A stretch of DNA of 64,000 bases from Paralvinella palmiformis (GCA_025642065.1 JAODUP010000048.1:232501-296500); one strand, 5' to 3'; shown: positions 24,771 to 35,190, counted from the first letter of the stretch. Numbers and translations: made by a program. The notes: generated by a model from the letters alone, not told the origin.

Positions 24771-27700
24771 GATGAGGGACATAGTCTCTTTGTTTGCCGA
24801 AAAGAATGGACCGGAACATATACTCTACATATCACAATACATCTACATGTATATAACAATGTTCAGGGGTTTATTTAAGGAACTTTCAAAACCAGACATC
24901 GGCGTTATCAAATATATGTGAATGGAATTAGATATTAACACTGTGACAGGCAGTCGAAAGTTAGTATTTATTTCTCGGTTTGGTCGTGCCATAGTAATAT
25001 ACCATATTGGACAGAATTGGTGGCATTTATCTCAGACAAGCGATGTGCCACATCAGACAGTATTATGCCAATTGTTTGTATATCGTGTTAACAAAACAAA
25101 AACGATCATCCCATACCATCTGCTGATACCACATACCACAAGTATCCCGCTCTTTTATTGACCAAACACATATCTGATACTGATGACGGCAAACAACAAT
25201 TGGATGTCTACTCCTTCTGATAATAAGAAGTCATCCAAGCAAATTTTCAACTGAACGAAAAAATGTTGGAAGAATATCGCAAGAATCCAAAGATAGAAGT
25301 GTTCATATGACTTAATCATCGCACGCCATCAAGGTGGAATATCGGTATATGTTTTGGGTGATGTATGTCGCATCTGGAGAAATGCCGAAGTTGCCAGGAG
25401 GGAACTCGTTGGTTGCAAAATATCCCTTACCAACACAGAGGGTTGCATACTACCTGAATCTTCCCTCAACAAAGTTCACAGAGACACTTGGGATATATCA
25501 GCAAGTAGTTTTTTAATGTGGCGAGCAGTTCGATGTGGTCCACTTTGATCTGTTATTAGTCAACTTAGTTGCTTACAAAATCTGATGGGGATAAGTACAA
25601 AGATGGAAGTCGGTAGAAGGATCGGAAACTAAAAAGGGTTTTGCGTATTATATTATAGATAGTTTGGGTTATTCCACATCAATCTTGCATTATTCTGGTC
25701 TGCTGGCTTACAGATACTAATGGTGACCGTACACGCGCGCGCACTCACGCACACACGCACGCATAAAAGCTCAAAACCCACGTTCCACGCGGAGATTAAA
25801 GTTTGCTAATGCGGAGGAATAGTTAGGCCTTCGGTCCATATAACTAAGGGTTTAGAATAATATTTTAAAAAACAAGTTTGATGAGTAAACATCATATTCC
25901 CAACTAATGTCATATTCACCGTCGTTTTTGTCAGATTTGTTGTGAAGTCACAGTCAAACAAACAAACAAACAAACAAACAAACAAACACACACACACACA
26001 CACACATTCAGTTTGATTTACTAGTATATAGATCGTACAGGTATAAGAGACTACATCTTATTCTAGCTACAGCTGTCCACATACTATATTAGCTGTAGTA
26101 GCCCCCATACCTGAAGGATTACAGTCTGTTACTACTTCTGTCAAACATGAACAATCTCCAAACCTAATGCAATTTATCGAATCACAGGATGACTACTACC
26201 AGTTCATGGGCAAATACGCTGAATTTACACAGAAGATGTTCAAGGGAGATCACAGAAATACAGCCAAATTTGGGATTCTATAAGCCGAAGTAGTCGCCTT
26301 CAGTTCATCAAGGGGTACACCGATGGCTCGTGGTTAGTACGCTGCCTTCGAGGTTGTAGATTCGAATCTGACTCATCTGACTCACGCCTGCGTTTGTAGG
26401 ATGTTTCCCTGTGTGTCTCCCCTCGCCTATGCGTTCCACGTGTGACGAGGGAAAGTAACTCAAATCAACTCAACTGCAGTGGGACCAATGACCTGGATCT
26501 GCTCATATTCATCTCATATACCTTGGCTGTTAACCGCCTAAAATATTCCCGATGAATGGCGAACTATTACCTCAATCCTTTAAAGGTCGATAATACTCAC
26601 CCAGGATTTCGAAACACCTTAGAGAATGGTGCCCTATCTATCAAACGAACAGCTAAATATTACTCCAGAACTCCAGATGATATGAGCTGAAGCAGACTTT
26701 CAACGCCGATGCTCTTTCTAGATACACAGAAATCGTTTGATAGCTCTAATACCGTCAGGAGACTCCGGATAATTACCAGATCTGTCAGAAGCTGTTTGAT
26801 GAGAGCAGCCTGTTGGACGGGACTGGAATCAAAATAACTGAAGATGTTTCGAAGTCTCTTAAGCCCGTATATTGTATCATAAAAGATAACAAAGATCTTG
26901 GTTGGATAGAAAACACGACGAACCATTCAAGCTAAGAAACAGACGAGAATCCATATAACCTAATAACAGGAGTGAAAGTAAATGATGCGATCAAAACTGA
27001 TCCGTTAAGTTGATTGAAGAAGAACGGCAGGGATCTTTTTGTCAGGCTGCTCAGCATCTTGGAGAAGATCGACCTTGAAGTAGTTCACAATTATCCCTCG
27101 ACACCAGTACCATTATCTGACACTTTTTGGGATAGAAGGTATGGATGGATGGATGGGTGGATGGATGGATGTAAGACTCAGTTACGCTAATACCAGAGAC
27201 TGCTGAAACATCTATCAACTAGTTGATAATAACAATCCGTCACTGATTGATTAATGCACTTCGTTTTTTCCATGCTTTTTCAGGGTCGGACTTCGCGTCA
27301 ATTTTTACAAACAAATGGAAGTGACACACACATACACACATTTACGCATACACGCGCGCGCGCTCGCACACACACAAACAGATCATCTCAAGGCTGGACA
27401 CCAATGCTGTAATTCCTCAAGATATAGTTTATGATCCGGAGAAATTTGTCTGTCAGATGTATGACAAGGCCGACACGGGTGATGTGGATGATGTGAGGTA
27501 TACCTCACATCAACATCAGTTATGCCCCAAAACCGAAAGATGGTCCACTGCCGCAAAATAAAAAGGAATAATCCATGTATCTTATCAATTTGAAAATCTA
27601 TTTTGATGAAAATATCACAAGAGCAATTATATGGCTTTAACAAACCCACTATCAGACCCACGTGCTATTCAACCAGAAAGCAATGGTTGGGTTTGGGTAA

Positions 27701-30700
27701 TTATCCTGTTATGTGGTTTGAAAATGACCAACCACTAAGTAATATAGGTCAAGTTCTGGACATGGATACTGAGACTCAGAGACATAGATGTAGATGATAC
27801 AGAAGAAATAGGCCACGGTAACGCTCTGCTGAATCAGAGAATAATTTTGGCCATAATTGGCCATAATTGAGTAAATTAGTATTAGTATATATATATTGGA
27901 ATACTAGATAATTACACTGTTGTTATGTAATAAATAGAAACAAGGGATATGACAATTTGTGTAGCTAAACCATGATTAACAACTGCCATATTGCCCATCA
28001 TCATTATAACAGAAGTCAACACCAGGTGGCTGTGCCCAATAGGCGACAGCTAGGGGTCTCTACCCCAAACTTCAACAAGACAAGACAATTAGTGGGTTAT
28101 GAATTGAAATACCAAAAATAATAATAAATGCAAGTCGCTCTACTACATAGGTCTCAGATACGCGACAGAATTTTGTTTTAAATGTGAAATGTCGCTTTAC
28201 GGCAACTACATATAAGAGAAAATCCTAAAGACAGGCAAATGCATGACTCTGACTGGCTGTTTGTCTGGTTGATTGACGTGTGCGTGCGTGTGTGTGTGTG
28301 TGTGTGTGCGTGCGTGCGTGCGTTTGCATATGAGCCTGTGTCACCTTCGATTGGCAGTATTCATTTCCATCTGGATCACGACAATTTCCACCCCAATGGA
28401 CTGGCAACTGATCTGGATCTATGTATTGCAAAATTTCTTCCTTATACTTTTCTGTAAAAATCATCAAAGATAAGCTGAATGAAAATGACGTGCGCGGCAG
28501 ACAGACATCGAGCGGAAGTTGTTTTTTGCCGAAACATTCTATAAACCGGCATCAAATGACTTACTGCCTAATATTTTTATCTTCCGTTTAGTTTCTTCCT
28601 CCAAGAATGGTTTGGCAATATTCCACATGACCGGGAAGAGCTTCGGTGCTGTTTTGGTGGAAACGATTAAAGCAATCCAGCATCATGAAAAAGTGGATGG
28701 TAATTGTTCGTGTCGCCGAATATGAAAATTAACTTAATAATAATAATAATAATAGCAACAACAACAACAACATTATACAATACCGTTGATAGCATAGCAG
28801 ACGCCAAGTGTCTCCGGATAATGGTTTTCCATTATGGATAACATTTCCGTTAATAAATCGACGGCTTCAATATAAGAGGCAACACATGACAATATTATAT
28901 CAATAATTTATATATATATGGGCGTGTGTGGGTGCGTGTGTGGGTGCGTGTGCGCGCGCGTGTGTGTAAATTATCTAGGAAATATAGAAAAGAGAATATT
29001 TTCAGCAGGAATTTGAACATATTGTTCAGATGTGTCTTTTCATACCTGGTTTCCACAAATGCTTCAGGCCCAGGCTTTGCATATCAAATATCACGCTGCA
29101 TCTTTCTATCTTTCGACCGTGCTGAATAACAAAACGAAGATATTTATGAAAATGGAGAGAGAAAAAAAACAAAGAAAAAGACAAAAAGAACAATTATATT
29201 CCTTACACTCATACTAAACATTGTAAGCTCACCTTCTTGCATTGTTCTGGTAATAGATACTTAAATAGGTATTCTGCGTTATAAACTTTGTATCTCAAAA
29301 TATCTTTCTTTACGGTTGAAAAGTACATCGCTGCAAGGTAAATTTTGTTAATACAACAATTACAGTGGGCTGCTTCTACTCCGTCTTCATCTAGATGGTG
29401 TCATTAGAATTTAGTATCGGTGGGTAAGGCATTAATAGCAAGGATAGCGGTAAAGGTTACACAGTCACGAAAATGTTTTCCCGAATTTAACAATTAAAGA
29501 TTGCTTTAACTGTTTATCGAAATGTGTTTATAAACCGTGCAAGGTTTACTTCACCTTTGAGATCTATGGAACCGAGGATTTCAATCCAGATAGGAAATCC
29601 CTGTTTGTCTTCTCCAAAATAACCACCGGGATAATACTTCTTCACCACCTCGGGAGGATCCCATTCCAGAATATTGTCAGCATTCCATTCTTTTCTCCAT
29701 ACAACATCCTATATTAAATAAACCATTTTAACGATGTCGACTTTATATGTATGGATGACTTATCAGTATTATGTCGTGTAATATGTAATGAAGTGAAAAA
29801 TTTAGACTTCGACATGAATTAGAATTGTATTTAAAATTAATAAATATAAATAAAGAAATAAATAGACATTGTCTGGGCCTGATGGTTACGTATTATTATC
29901 ATTATTAATATTTGTATTATTATTATAAAGTCAGAACAAGATTAGTTAAATTCGGTGCATGAACAAAACAAATGTATAAGATCAACTTAGTGCACGTTCA
30001 AGATAGAACATTAGCTAACAGTTACAATCCTATTTTACTCGCACTTTCGTTATAATATTATTAAGAGTTAAATATTATTAATAATAGTATTTTGATATGA
30101 CTACTTACGTTTCGAAGCATCTTTTCTGTTTTCTTCAAGTCAAAAGTTACGAGCTTTAACAAAGATAAGTTAATACATAACTAACCCGAAAATAGTCAGT
30201 AACAATTATGAAATATTAAAGTTTAATTTTATAGTTCAATATCAGAAAGTTAAGCTTCTCTCAGTTGATAGCGCATTGGACAAGAGATATCCAGGTTGTG
30301 AGATCGAATCCCTGTATTGCTTGTGTCTGTGGGATGTTTCGTCCTGTAGTAAAATGTTTCGGCCGAATCATCTCATTTCCCTGAGGATTAATCCGTCGGT
30401 CACGTGTTTCTGGTGTGACCATCACCCATGGGTAAACAATGCACTAACTGACTTACGTTTTAATGATTATTACTCACAGTGTTGTTATGTAACTGAATCA
30501 CAAGAACTAGATCCTAGAGAAGGTCTTAATTATAAATATATAATCTAATATAAATCGTGCCCGGTAAAGTAATTATATATACCTTTATTCCTAATATAAT
30601 AGATAGATAGAATTTATTAGTTTATCGACAAACATCATGTATGTCAAGAAAAATTGGTGAATAGTCTGATAATCAACTCAGAAGCCTCACCCAGCACACA

Positions 30701-32550
30701 TCAAAGGACACAATATATGTCACAGGCCACACGACCCGACTTAGTTGCTGACAAGGTTGTCATGTAACGAAGTAAAACTACTTCGATACTCTTGAGTAGT
30801 TTTTTCATGTAACTGGAAGTAACGAAGTAAGATTTAAACTAACTACTTTTTACTTATAACGAACCAGTTGGTTTTATTTGGGCTAACGCTACTTTTAACT
30901 TCGTTACTTTCATTTACTTAAAGCGATATTTTTGTTACTTATTTACTCCTAACATAGTCTACGACTTAAGAGACAATCGATACAATTGCTTCAAATTATC
31001 ATTACAAGATGTCACCAGGTTGTATATCTTTGATGAATTTATGGTAAACAAATATATTATAATATGGTGTGGTATTGAAATGAGTTTTGTAAGAATGCCA
31101 ACATTTGGTATACATATTTCAGCTGATGCTCACTGACATCTAAGACTCGTCTTAATTTTGCCAAACTATTGTTTAAGGCTCACTTTGTTATATACTGTTT
31201 CAGATGAAGCCAACTGTTTTCTAAGATTCATCGTAATTAAATTTTTATCTCATTTGAGACCAACCAACTTTGAGGGTCAGCTTTTGCTGAAGTTGAACAA
31301 GGGTTTTGTTCAGTGAACTGAAGGCGGAAGAACATCTGCATGTCTGTAGAGACAATGAACTTAAGGTGGCAGCACTTGTCTTTTGGACGCAGTGAATTGT
31401 TTTCAATCTTGAGCACTGTGTATTTTATTCTTATATTTTGTGTTACAATGCATTTTATATTCTACTTTTACTTCTACTTTTACTTCAATTACCTTTAGAA
31501 AGTAGTTTTTACTAAAACAGATTTTTACAAGTTTACTTTAACTTCTACTCAAGTAGTTTTGAAGAAGCTTACTTTTACTTCTACTTAAGTACAATATAAA
31601 AGTAGTTCAGTCAGCCTTGGTTGCTGACCGAAATACAGAGAGTTGCAGTGGGTTCATGAATATTAAAGGGGTTATCAAGACATGTTTATGCCCCGGTGTC
31701 TTAGGTAGGTTTATTATTCTATATAAGGTGGTGTAACATTAAAGATTTTTCTTTAACAAGTATGTAGATGGACACCCTCATAAATAACTCGAAATGTTAT
31801 GTGGAGTGGATTTGTGAATTTATTCCTACCCTCCCCCGCTCAGTTCAAAGGTCATCACCATCAGTCGTCTGCGAAACGCGAAACTGTAACATAATATTAA
31901 CAAACATTCTATAAGTAGGTTGATATACTATTTTACAATTAGTTTAACTAAGTAACCGAGCCTATAGTACTAGGCCTCGCAGAATCCCACAAACGCGGAG
32001 CCCTAAGCAGTTGCTCCATTTACCCCGCACTTAAGGGGTGGGTTTGTATATAAATGTAGAGATCTACCTCGCAGCCATCTTGTCCAGTAATAATCGTCCC
32101 AGTCAGGTTTGGCTATGTCCTTACAGTTCTCTTTTAACTGAAAGAAAAATAGAGCCACATATATTTATTTATATAATTGTTGCTTCTTCTCGCTGTCTCA
32201 TAAAACCTCCATCCCAACTACAGCCAGCCAGACCTATAGTAGTATTGTAGCAAAATTTGCGTGTAAATGGCTGCATGTAAGTTAATAAGTCGAGCTGTGT
32301 TCCAAAACCCTGATCACAACAAACTTGAAAACAAATCGTAAAAATCTGTTCTTTCTAGCATATACCTTTTGTAAATACGCCAATTAGGTTATATGACTCA
32401 ACACAGTCTAAAGATACGACATTCAGTTTATGAAGTCTCAATTGTACTTTTTTTAAATAGCCATTTTGCACTAAATCCACTTATTTAGTCACCTACCGTC
32501 TTCAGGATAGCTTCCTGTTTTGTTGTCATGTCACCTACGTGTCCACTCAT
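23004..32550 (-). CDS. SEC14L2: SEC14-like lipid-transfer protein (CRAL-TRIO + GOLD), 12 coding exons
   Basis: The product is probably a cytosolic lipid-binding/transfer protein of the SEC14L2/3/4 (supernatant protein factor) group. Coding exons in transcript order are 32550-32497, 32137-32068, 30153-30109, 29708-29555, 29330-29233, 29121-29046, 28864-28784, 28648-28565, 28451-28345, 24599-24451, 24101-23935 and 23116-23004. All borders are GT/AG and the phases chain correctly except at exon 3. The start MSGHVGDM matches the family N-terminus. CRAL-TRIO-N is about residues 5-60, the CRAL-TRIO pocket about 75-245 ([19 protein letters not shown], the [12 protein letters not shown] strand) and the GOLD domain about 265-380 ([25 protein letters not shown]). 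Length is 398 aa against about 400 in vertebrates. Oddity: exon 3 has one base too many in a T run, which shifts the frame unless it is an assembly error. An AATAAA (minus) at 22795-22790 is a possible poly(A) signal. Family assignment is firm; the exact paralogue (L2/L3/L4) cannot be decided. Confidence 0.93.
23193..23545. repeat. Diverged tandem duplication, ~189-bp period, in the last SEC14L intron
   Basis: Shared order of words: ACCGTATTTTCTGGATTAAA against ACCGTATTTTCCCGATTAAA, CACCGTTCTACAA against CACCGTTTTACAA, CTTGCATATGCTCATACCTT against CTTGCATATGTTCATACTTT. Offset is about 189 bp; roughly three quarters of positions match. Confidence 0.75.
23935..24101 (-). CDS. SEC14L2: SEC14L coding exon 11
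   Basis: Encodes (R)[18 protein letters not shown] through [17 protein letters not shown], matching the GOLD segment 'LRWQFxSDGxDIGFGIF ... VPEDGxLTCSDPG'. Donor GTAGGT. Confidence 0.93.
24290..24769 (+). repeat. (ACTC)n, and (CA)n(TA)n microsatellites flanking SEC14L exon 10
   Basis: ACTC units at 24291-24316 with a decayed ACTCACCC-like extension to 24400 in the intron between exons 10 and 11; CA/TA run at 24723-24769 in intron 9. Confidence 0.9.
24451..24599 (-). CDS. SEC14L2: SEC14L coding exon 10
   Basis: Encodes [13 protein letters not shown] through [19 protein letters not shown], the linker and first strands of the GOLD domain. Separated from exon 9 by a 3.7 kb repeat-rich intron. 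Ends in phase 2. Confidence 0.9.
24770..26085. other. SEC14L intron 9, repeat-derived but unclassified
   Basis: Several short plus-strand open stretches (24922-25161; 25334-25548) with frame changes look like decayed coding DNA, possibly the 5' part of the 26.1-27.1 kb pseudogene or of a mobile element. I recognise no domain. Ends with (AAAC)n(CA)n at 25955-26006. Confidence 0.4.
26086..27120 (+). pseudogene. Decayed copy of an uncharacterised invertebrate multigene/transposon-associated protein
   Basis: Open segments on the plus strand read in order: [20 protein letters not shown] with [20 protein letters not shown] and [15 protein letters not shown] (26125-26283), [20 protein letters not shown] and [16 protein letters not shown] (26592-26690), [14 protein letters not shown] in another frame, [20 protein letters not shown] (26840-26900), [18 protein letters not shown] (26950-27005). 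From memory these blocks recur in many large uncharacterised proteins of molluscs and other marine invertebrates; I cannot name the family. The middle is interrupted by a tRNA-type SINE (26315-26480). Function unknown. Lies in SEC14L intron 9 on the opposite strand. Confidence 0.45.
26310..26490 (+). mobile_element. tRNA-derived SINE inside the pseudogene
   Basis: GATGGCTCGTGGTTAGTACG (A box region), GTAGATTCGAATCTG (B box), then GGATGTTTCCCTGTGTGTCT and a GAAAGTAACTCAAATCAACT tail. It separates the first two open blocks of the 26.1-27.1 kb pseudogene. Confidence 0.65.
28345..28451 (-). CDS. SEC14L2: SEC14L coding exon 9
   Basis: Encodes (K)[19 protein letters not shown] then [16 protein letters not shown], the C-terminal edge of CRAL-TRIO ('ISPDQVPVEYGGTMTDPDG' in vertebrates). 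Ends in phase 0 at GTGACA, beside a CA/GT microsatellite. Confidence 0.94.
28565..28648 (-). CDS. SEC14L2: SEC14L coding exon 8
   Basis: Encodes (A)[18 protein letters not shown] then TKRKIKILG, the 'APKLFPxxYNLIKPFL' core of the CRAL-TRIO domain. The acceptor AAAACAG and donor GTAAGT keep the frame. A plus-strand open frame over the same bases is a shadow. Confidence 0.93.
28784..28864 (-). CDS. SEC14L2: SEC14L coding exon 7
   Basis: Encodes (A)[19 protein letters not shown] then GVCYAIN, matching 'FEENYPETLKRLFVVKAP'. Phases 1 to 1. Confidence 0.92.
29046..29121 (-). CDS. SEC14L2: SEC14L coding exon 6
   Basis: Encodes [18 protein letters not shown] then LKHLWKP, the strongly conserved CRAL-TRIO segment '[18 protein letters not shown]'. 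Acceptor TTATTCAG, donor GTATGA. Confidence 0.93.
29233..29330 (-). CDS. SEC14L2: SEC14L coding exon 5
   Basis: Encodes (A)[18 protein letters not shown] ... LLPEQCKK between a TTGCAG acceptor and a GTGAGC donor. Corresponds to the 'SASKQDLLRTKMRECE' helix of vertebrate SEC14L2. Confidence 0.9.
29555..29708 (-). CDS. SEC14L2: SEC14L coding exon 4
   Basis: Encodes [16 protein letters not shown] through [15 protein letters not shown], phase 0 to phase 1. Corresponds to the region between the N-terminal helices and the first strands of the CRAL-TRIO pocket ('GxDxxGxPVW'). Confidence 0.92.
30109..30153 (-). CDS. SEC14L2: SEC14L coding exon 3, with an apparent 1-base insertion
   Basis: Should encode (A)[14 protein letters not shown]. 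The exon is 45 nt, whereas the flanking phases need 44. Four Ts at about 30143-30140 (plus strand aaaa) occur where three would keep the frame, so the literal reading after the exon 2 join hits a TGA at once. No alternative AG or GT nearby restores the frame. Confidence 0.85.
30250..30460 (+). mobile_element. tRNA-derived SINE (family 2-like)
   Basis: CTCAGTTGATAGCGCATTGG, GAGATCGAATCCCTG (B box), GGGATGTTTCGTCCTG, then GGTGTGACCATCACCCATGG GTAAACAATG. Tail words match family 2 (GGTGTGACCA...TAAACAA). In SEC14L intron 2. Confidence 0.6.
30752..31619 (+). mobile_element. hAT-type non-autonomous DNA transposon, 868 bp, exact 8-bp TSD
   Basis: Both flanks carry GTTGCTGA (30744-30751 and 31620-31627), an exact 8-bp target duplication as made by hAT transposases. 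The ends are inverted: CAAGGTTGTC at the left, and CAAGGCTGAC as the reverse complement of the right end. Subterminal DNA is full of short motifs such as AAGTAGTTTT, TTACTTCTACTT and GAAGTAACGAAG on both strands, typical of hAT subterminal repeats. No transposase frame is visible. Inserted in SEC14L intron 2. Confidence 0.88.
31628..32060. other. SEC14L intron 2 remainder
   Basis: Unique AT-rich sequence between the hAT element and exon 2; nothing recognised. Confidence 0.5.
32068..32137 (-). CDS. SEC14L2: SEC14L coding exon 2
   Basis: Encodes LKENCKDI through [10 protein letters not shown], the CRAL-TRIO-N hallmark 'DDYxLLRWLRAR'. The acceptor is CTTTTAACTG on the plus strand (CAG on the minus strand). 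It ends in phase 1 (CGA G) before GTAGAT. Confidence 0.92.
32497..32550 (-). CDS. SEC14L2: SEC14L coding exon 1
   Basis: Encodes residues 1-18, [18 protein letters not shown], then the donor GTAGGT (phase 0). The ATG is the only in-frame start and matches the conserved MSG-x-VGD start of the family. Confidence 0.9.
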
Positions 32551-32793
32551 GTTTATCCTATAGCCGTGTTCGCGTAATAACAAAGATCCCGATGTCTTAG
32601 AACAACGGCCGGCCTGCTAGATTACAGCCAGGTATGTGTATGTTACGAAGTGACAGCGCCAGACTCTGACCCGAGTCTATAGGTCACCCAATCTCGGGTC
32701 CACAATAGGACGAACTTCGTGCCTGGCGATAACATGTACGACTACATCAAGTACAATCTAATCACTGTGACGTATTTAATCGCGAAACAATGT

Positions 32794-32846
32794 ACCTTGT
32801 CGTTGATAACTAAATCAACCATTGATTCAGTTATCAATGACAAGGT
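32794..32846. repeat. Near-perfect inverted repeat (23/25 pairs, 3-nt loop) 244 bp upstream of SEC14L
   Basis: Left arm ACCTTGTCGTTGATAACTAA ATCAA (32794-32818) and right arm TTGATTCAGTTATCAATGAC AAGGT (32822-32846). It lies in the probable promoter/5' leader of the minus-strand gene. It could form a cruciform or be a palindromic element; the loop is too short for a microRNA precursor. Confidence 0.85.
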
Positions 32847-33116
32847 TGTTACCCGGCTATAGCGAGTTATAATTGAGATGTATGCCAGTTTATTTAGTAA
32901 TTTGTATGGGTGCAATTTGTCAGTTGTCTATCTTCAATGTAAGCACACTGTCTTCTGATATATTCATTTTGAATAATGTACGAGTTTAATTTCACGAAAT
33001 AGTATAAATTGACCATGTTAAATAGTAAATACATTGAATTTATTGCTTAAGACATTCACATTGTGTGCGTGTGTTTATGTGGGTCACGGAGCTTATATAT
33101 ATATACATATATATAT

Positions 33117-33251
33117 ATTATAGTTAATCTGTATAATCAGGTGATATATCTTTTTTCTAGGTAATTTGTATTAAATCTCAGTTAGCAATAGACGTATTAC
33201 CTGAATACTTCAGGTAATATACATATTACCTGATTATACAGATTACCTGTA

Positions 33252-33253
<2 letters not shown>
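33117..33253. mobile_element. Palindromic MITE, copy 2
   Basis: TAGTTAATCTGTATAATCAG ... ACATATTACCTGATTATACA, GATTACCTGTAAC: the same termini and the same internal TTACCTGAATACTTCAGGTA palindrome as 22153-22300. Embedded between (TA)n and (CA)n(TA)n runs, consistent with TA targets. Confidence 0.75.
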
Positions 33254-33295
<42 letters not shown>

Positions 33296-33387
33296 CAGTT
33301 TGTCAAGTATTTTGTACTTCATTGTTCTTGAGTACGTAGTTCATCTTAAAAATAGTCGCCTGGAAATTTGAAATGAAATGTTAAGTA

Positions 33388-33500
33388 ACGATCACCTTTG
33401 TGCAGACTTTAGGCTAAAATCAGTGGATCGAAGTGAAAGATGTAATTAACATTGTTCAGACATAGCCACAAACTACAATTTGAGTCCAGGTGCCTTTAGA
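33388..33500 (-). mobile_element. SINE family 1, decayed copy
   Basis: TTTGTGCAGACTTTAGGCTA, GTGGATCGAAGTGAAAGATG, CAGACATAGCCACAAACTAC, TTTGAGTCCAGGTGCC follow the family 1 order in reverse, with many substitutions. Confidence 0.4.
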
Positions 33501-34684
33501 GGTCGCTCCCAAACAGTAGTCGATATTAGAAATATCATGTAACAAAATATATTTGATCTTTTTAGAATCAGTCGTTATAAATACTTTCTCTTATTCCAAG
33601 AAAAACAGCAGTTCATGTTTCAAGAAGGTGGCGCCACTCGCCAACCCCCCCCCCCTCGGGGGAGCTCCTCAAGGTAGTTGAAGACTACCATGCCAAAAAT
33701 ATTATCAAAAAATTGCAGGAAAGGGATCTTTTTTCAAGCTGGATCGCAGAAACCGCAGACAGCGACAAGGGGTAAAACTAGTAAAAAATGCGCGGTCCTA
33801 TTTTGCACGTGTTCAACATTGAGAAGTAATGAGTCTTGTAATTCCTTCCAGTTATTTTAGCATGTGTCTTCTACCGGCACCATAATACAAACTTCTAAGT
33901 GACTGTGTGTGTCGACTGAAAATGCTTTCAACATACATATGCGTGGTATAGTAGTACAAAACAATAATAAATTACTACAGAGAAAAGTGAGGGTCAAATT
34001 GGTAAAAACTGGGGGGGGGGGGGGTGGATCGATTTTTGATCATAGGAGTCACCAGCCATCTGGGGTAGCCTCCCTCCCCGGGCGCTACTACTGTGAGTGA
34101 AATACAACGATCGATGTTTTCATCCAGGAAGTCGGCGCCATTACGGTAGAAGGATCCCCAAAATGTCCACCATTTCTAATTAATAATTAAAGGTAGTCAC
34201 CTATTTATAAATTAATAATATTACTTATTATTTTTATACGTTCTTAATGATGTAGTTATTGCGGTTTTAATGCATGGCGCATGAAATATTAAGTGGAATA
34301 TAAACATTGTATAATAATAGATAAAATGCGCGTACGTCGTGTAGGATTGAAAGCGAAAGTTTTAAATTATTAATGTTCAATGATTGGTCTAAACAGGAGT
34401 GTTCTAATTCACCTTCATAAGACCGTGGCGAGTTGAACGTCTTTTGTTTCAAAGTTTAACATGATTCTATTAATCACCGTTCCTGTAAAAATTATTGGTG
34501 AATAAAAATGAAGGAAATAAAAAGCAGCAGTTTCTGAGATTCAACAAGTTACTGGCCTTTAGTGTAGTCTCTCTGTTTAACTTAATGATGAATGATGAAC
34601 TTGGCTGTACTTAGAAATGGATTATTCGGTGAACTGTTAAGCCTACAAACGGCAGTTATTAATAGTATGCACCATGGGGAGTAG

Positions 34685-34840
34685 TAATGGTAATGAATTT
34701 ATTTATTCCTAGGGATTGTGCACGCAAGTGAAATAGAGCCCTAGGGAACACCTCACAAACATAATTAGGGTCAGATTCGAACCCACAACCCGGAGGCTAT
34801 TAGTGCAGTGATCTAACCGCTGGGCCGCCGTTCATCTTAG
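34685..34840 (-). mobile_element. tRNA-derived SINE (third type), minus
   Basis: Reverse complement: CGGCGGCCCAGCGGTTAGAT, CACTGCACTAATAGCCTCCG, GGTTGTGGGTTCGAATCTGA (B box), then GTGAGGTGTTCCCTAGGGC. A good tRNA-like half without a matching acceptor stem. Confidence 0.6.
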
Positions 34841-34884
34841 AACAGATATATTTGTAACGTCTGAGCAGACGTTCAGTATCAACA

Positions 34885-35190
34885 AGTGAATGGTTGTATT
34901 ATGTTCAACCTCGGCACTGGTCATACTCGAGACATATGGCCAAATAATTAATTAAACATCCCATAACCACAGGTAAACACATGGGGGAAGGTTTTGAGCC
35001 CTCACTTGGAAGTATGACTGTGTTATTAGGAGCGTGTGACTCGAGTGGTTTGTGTAACCTCATGCTGGTCACAGCTGGGACATATGGTTGAGAAGTGACT
35101 TATTACGGAAACACTGAAACAACCCAGGTGACTTGATTTGACTAGAATCTTGATCTGCTCTTAACCACCAGAGCACGCCACCATCAAGTA
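34885..35190 (-). mobile_element. SINE family 2, one or two minus-strand copies
   Basis: GGCACTGGTCATACTCGAGA, CATATGGCCAAATAATT and again CATGCTGGTCACAGCTGGGA, CATATGGTTGAGAAGTG are reverse family 2 tails. The second is followed by AGAATCTTGATCTGCTCTTA ACCACCAGAG, a decayed head. Confidence 0.5.

Noticed and set aside
28640..28700. SEC14L exon 8 extended upstream in frame (IALIVST...)
   Set aside because: An in-frame TGA lies just upstream and the AAAACAG acceptor at 28649 gives the correct phase and the conserved APKLFP junction.
28519..28725. Plus-strand frame of 68 codons
   Set aside because: It is the shadow of SEC14L exon 8 on the other strand, where the CRAL-TRIO sequence is unmistakable.
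32794..32846. microRNA precursor
   Set aside because: The loop is only 3 nt and the stem 25 bp, too short for Drosha/Dicer processing.
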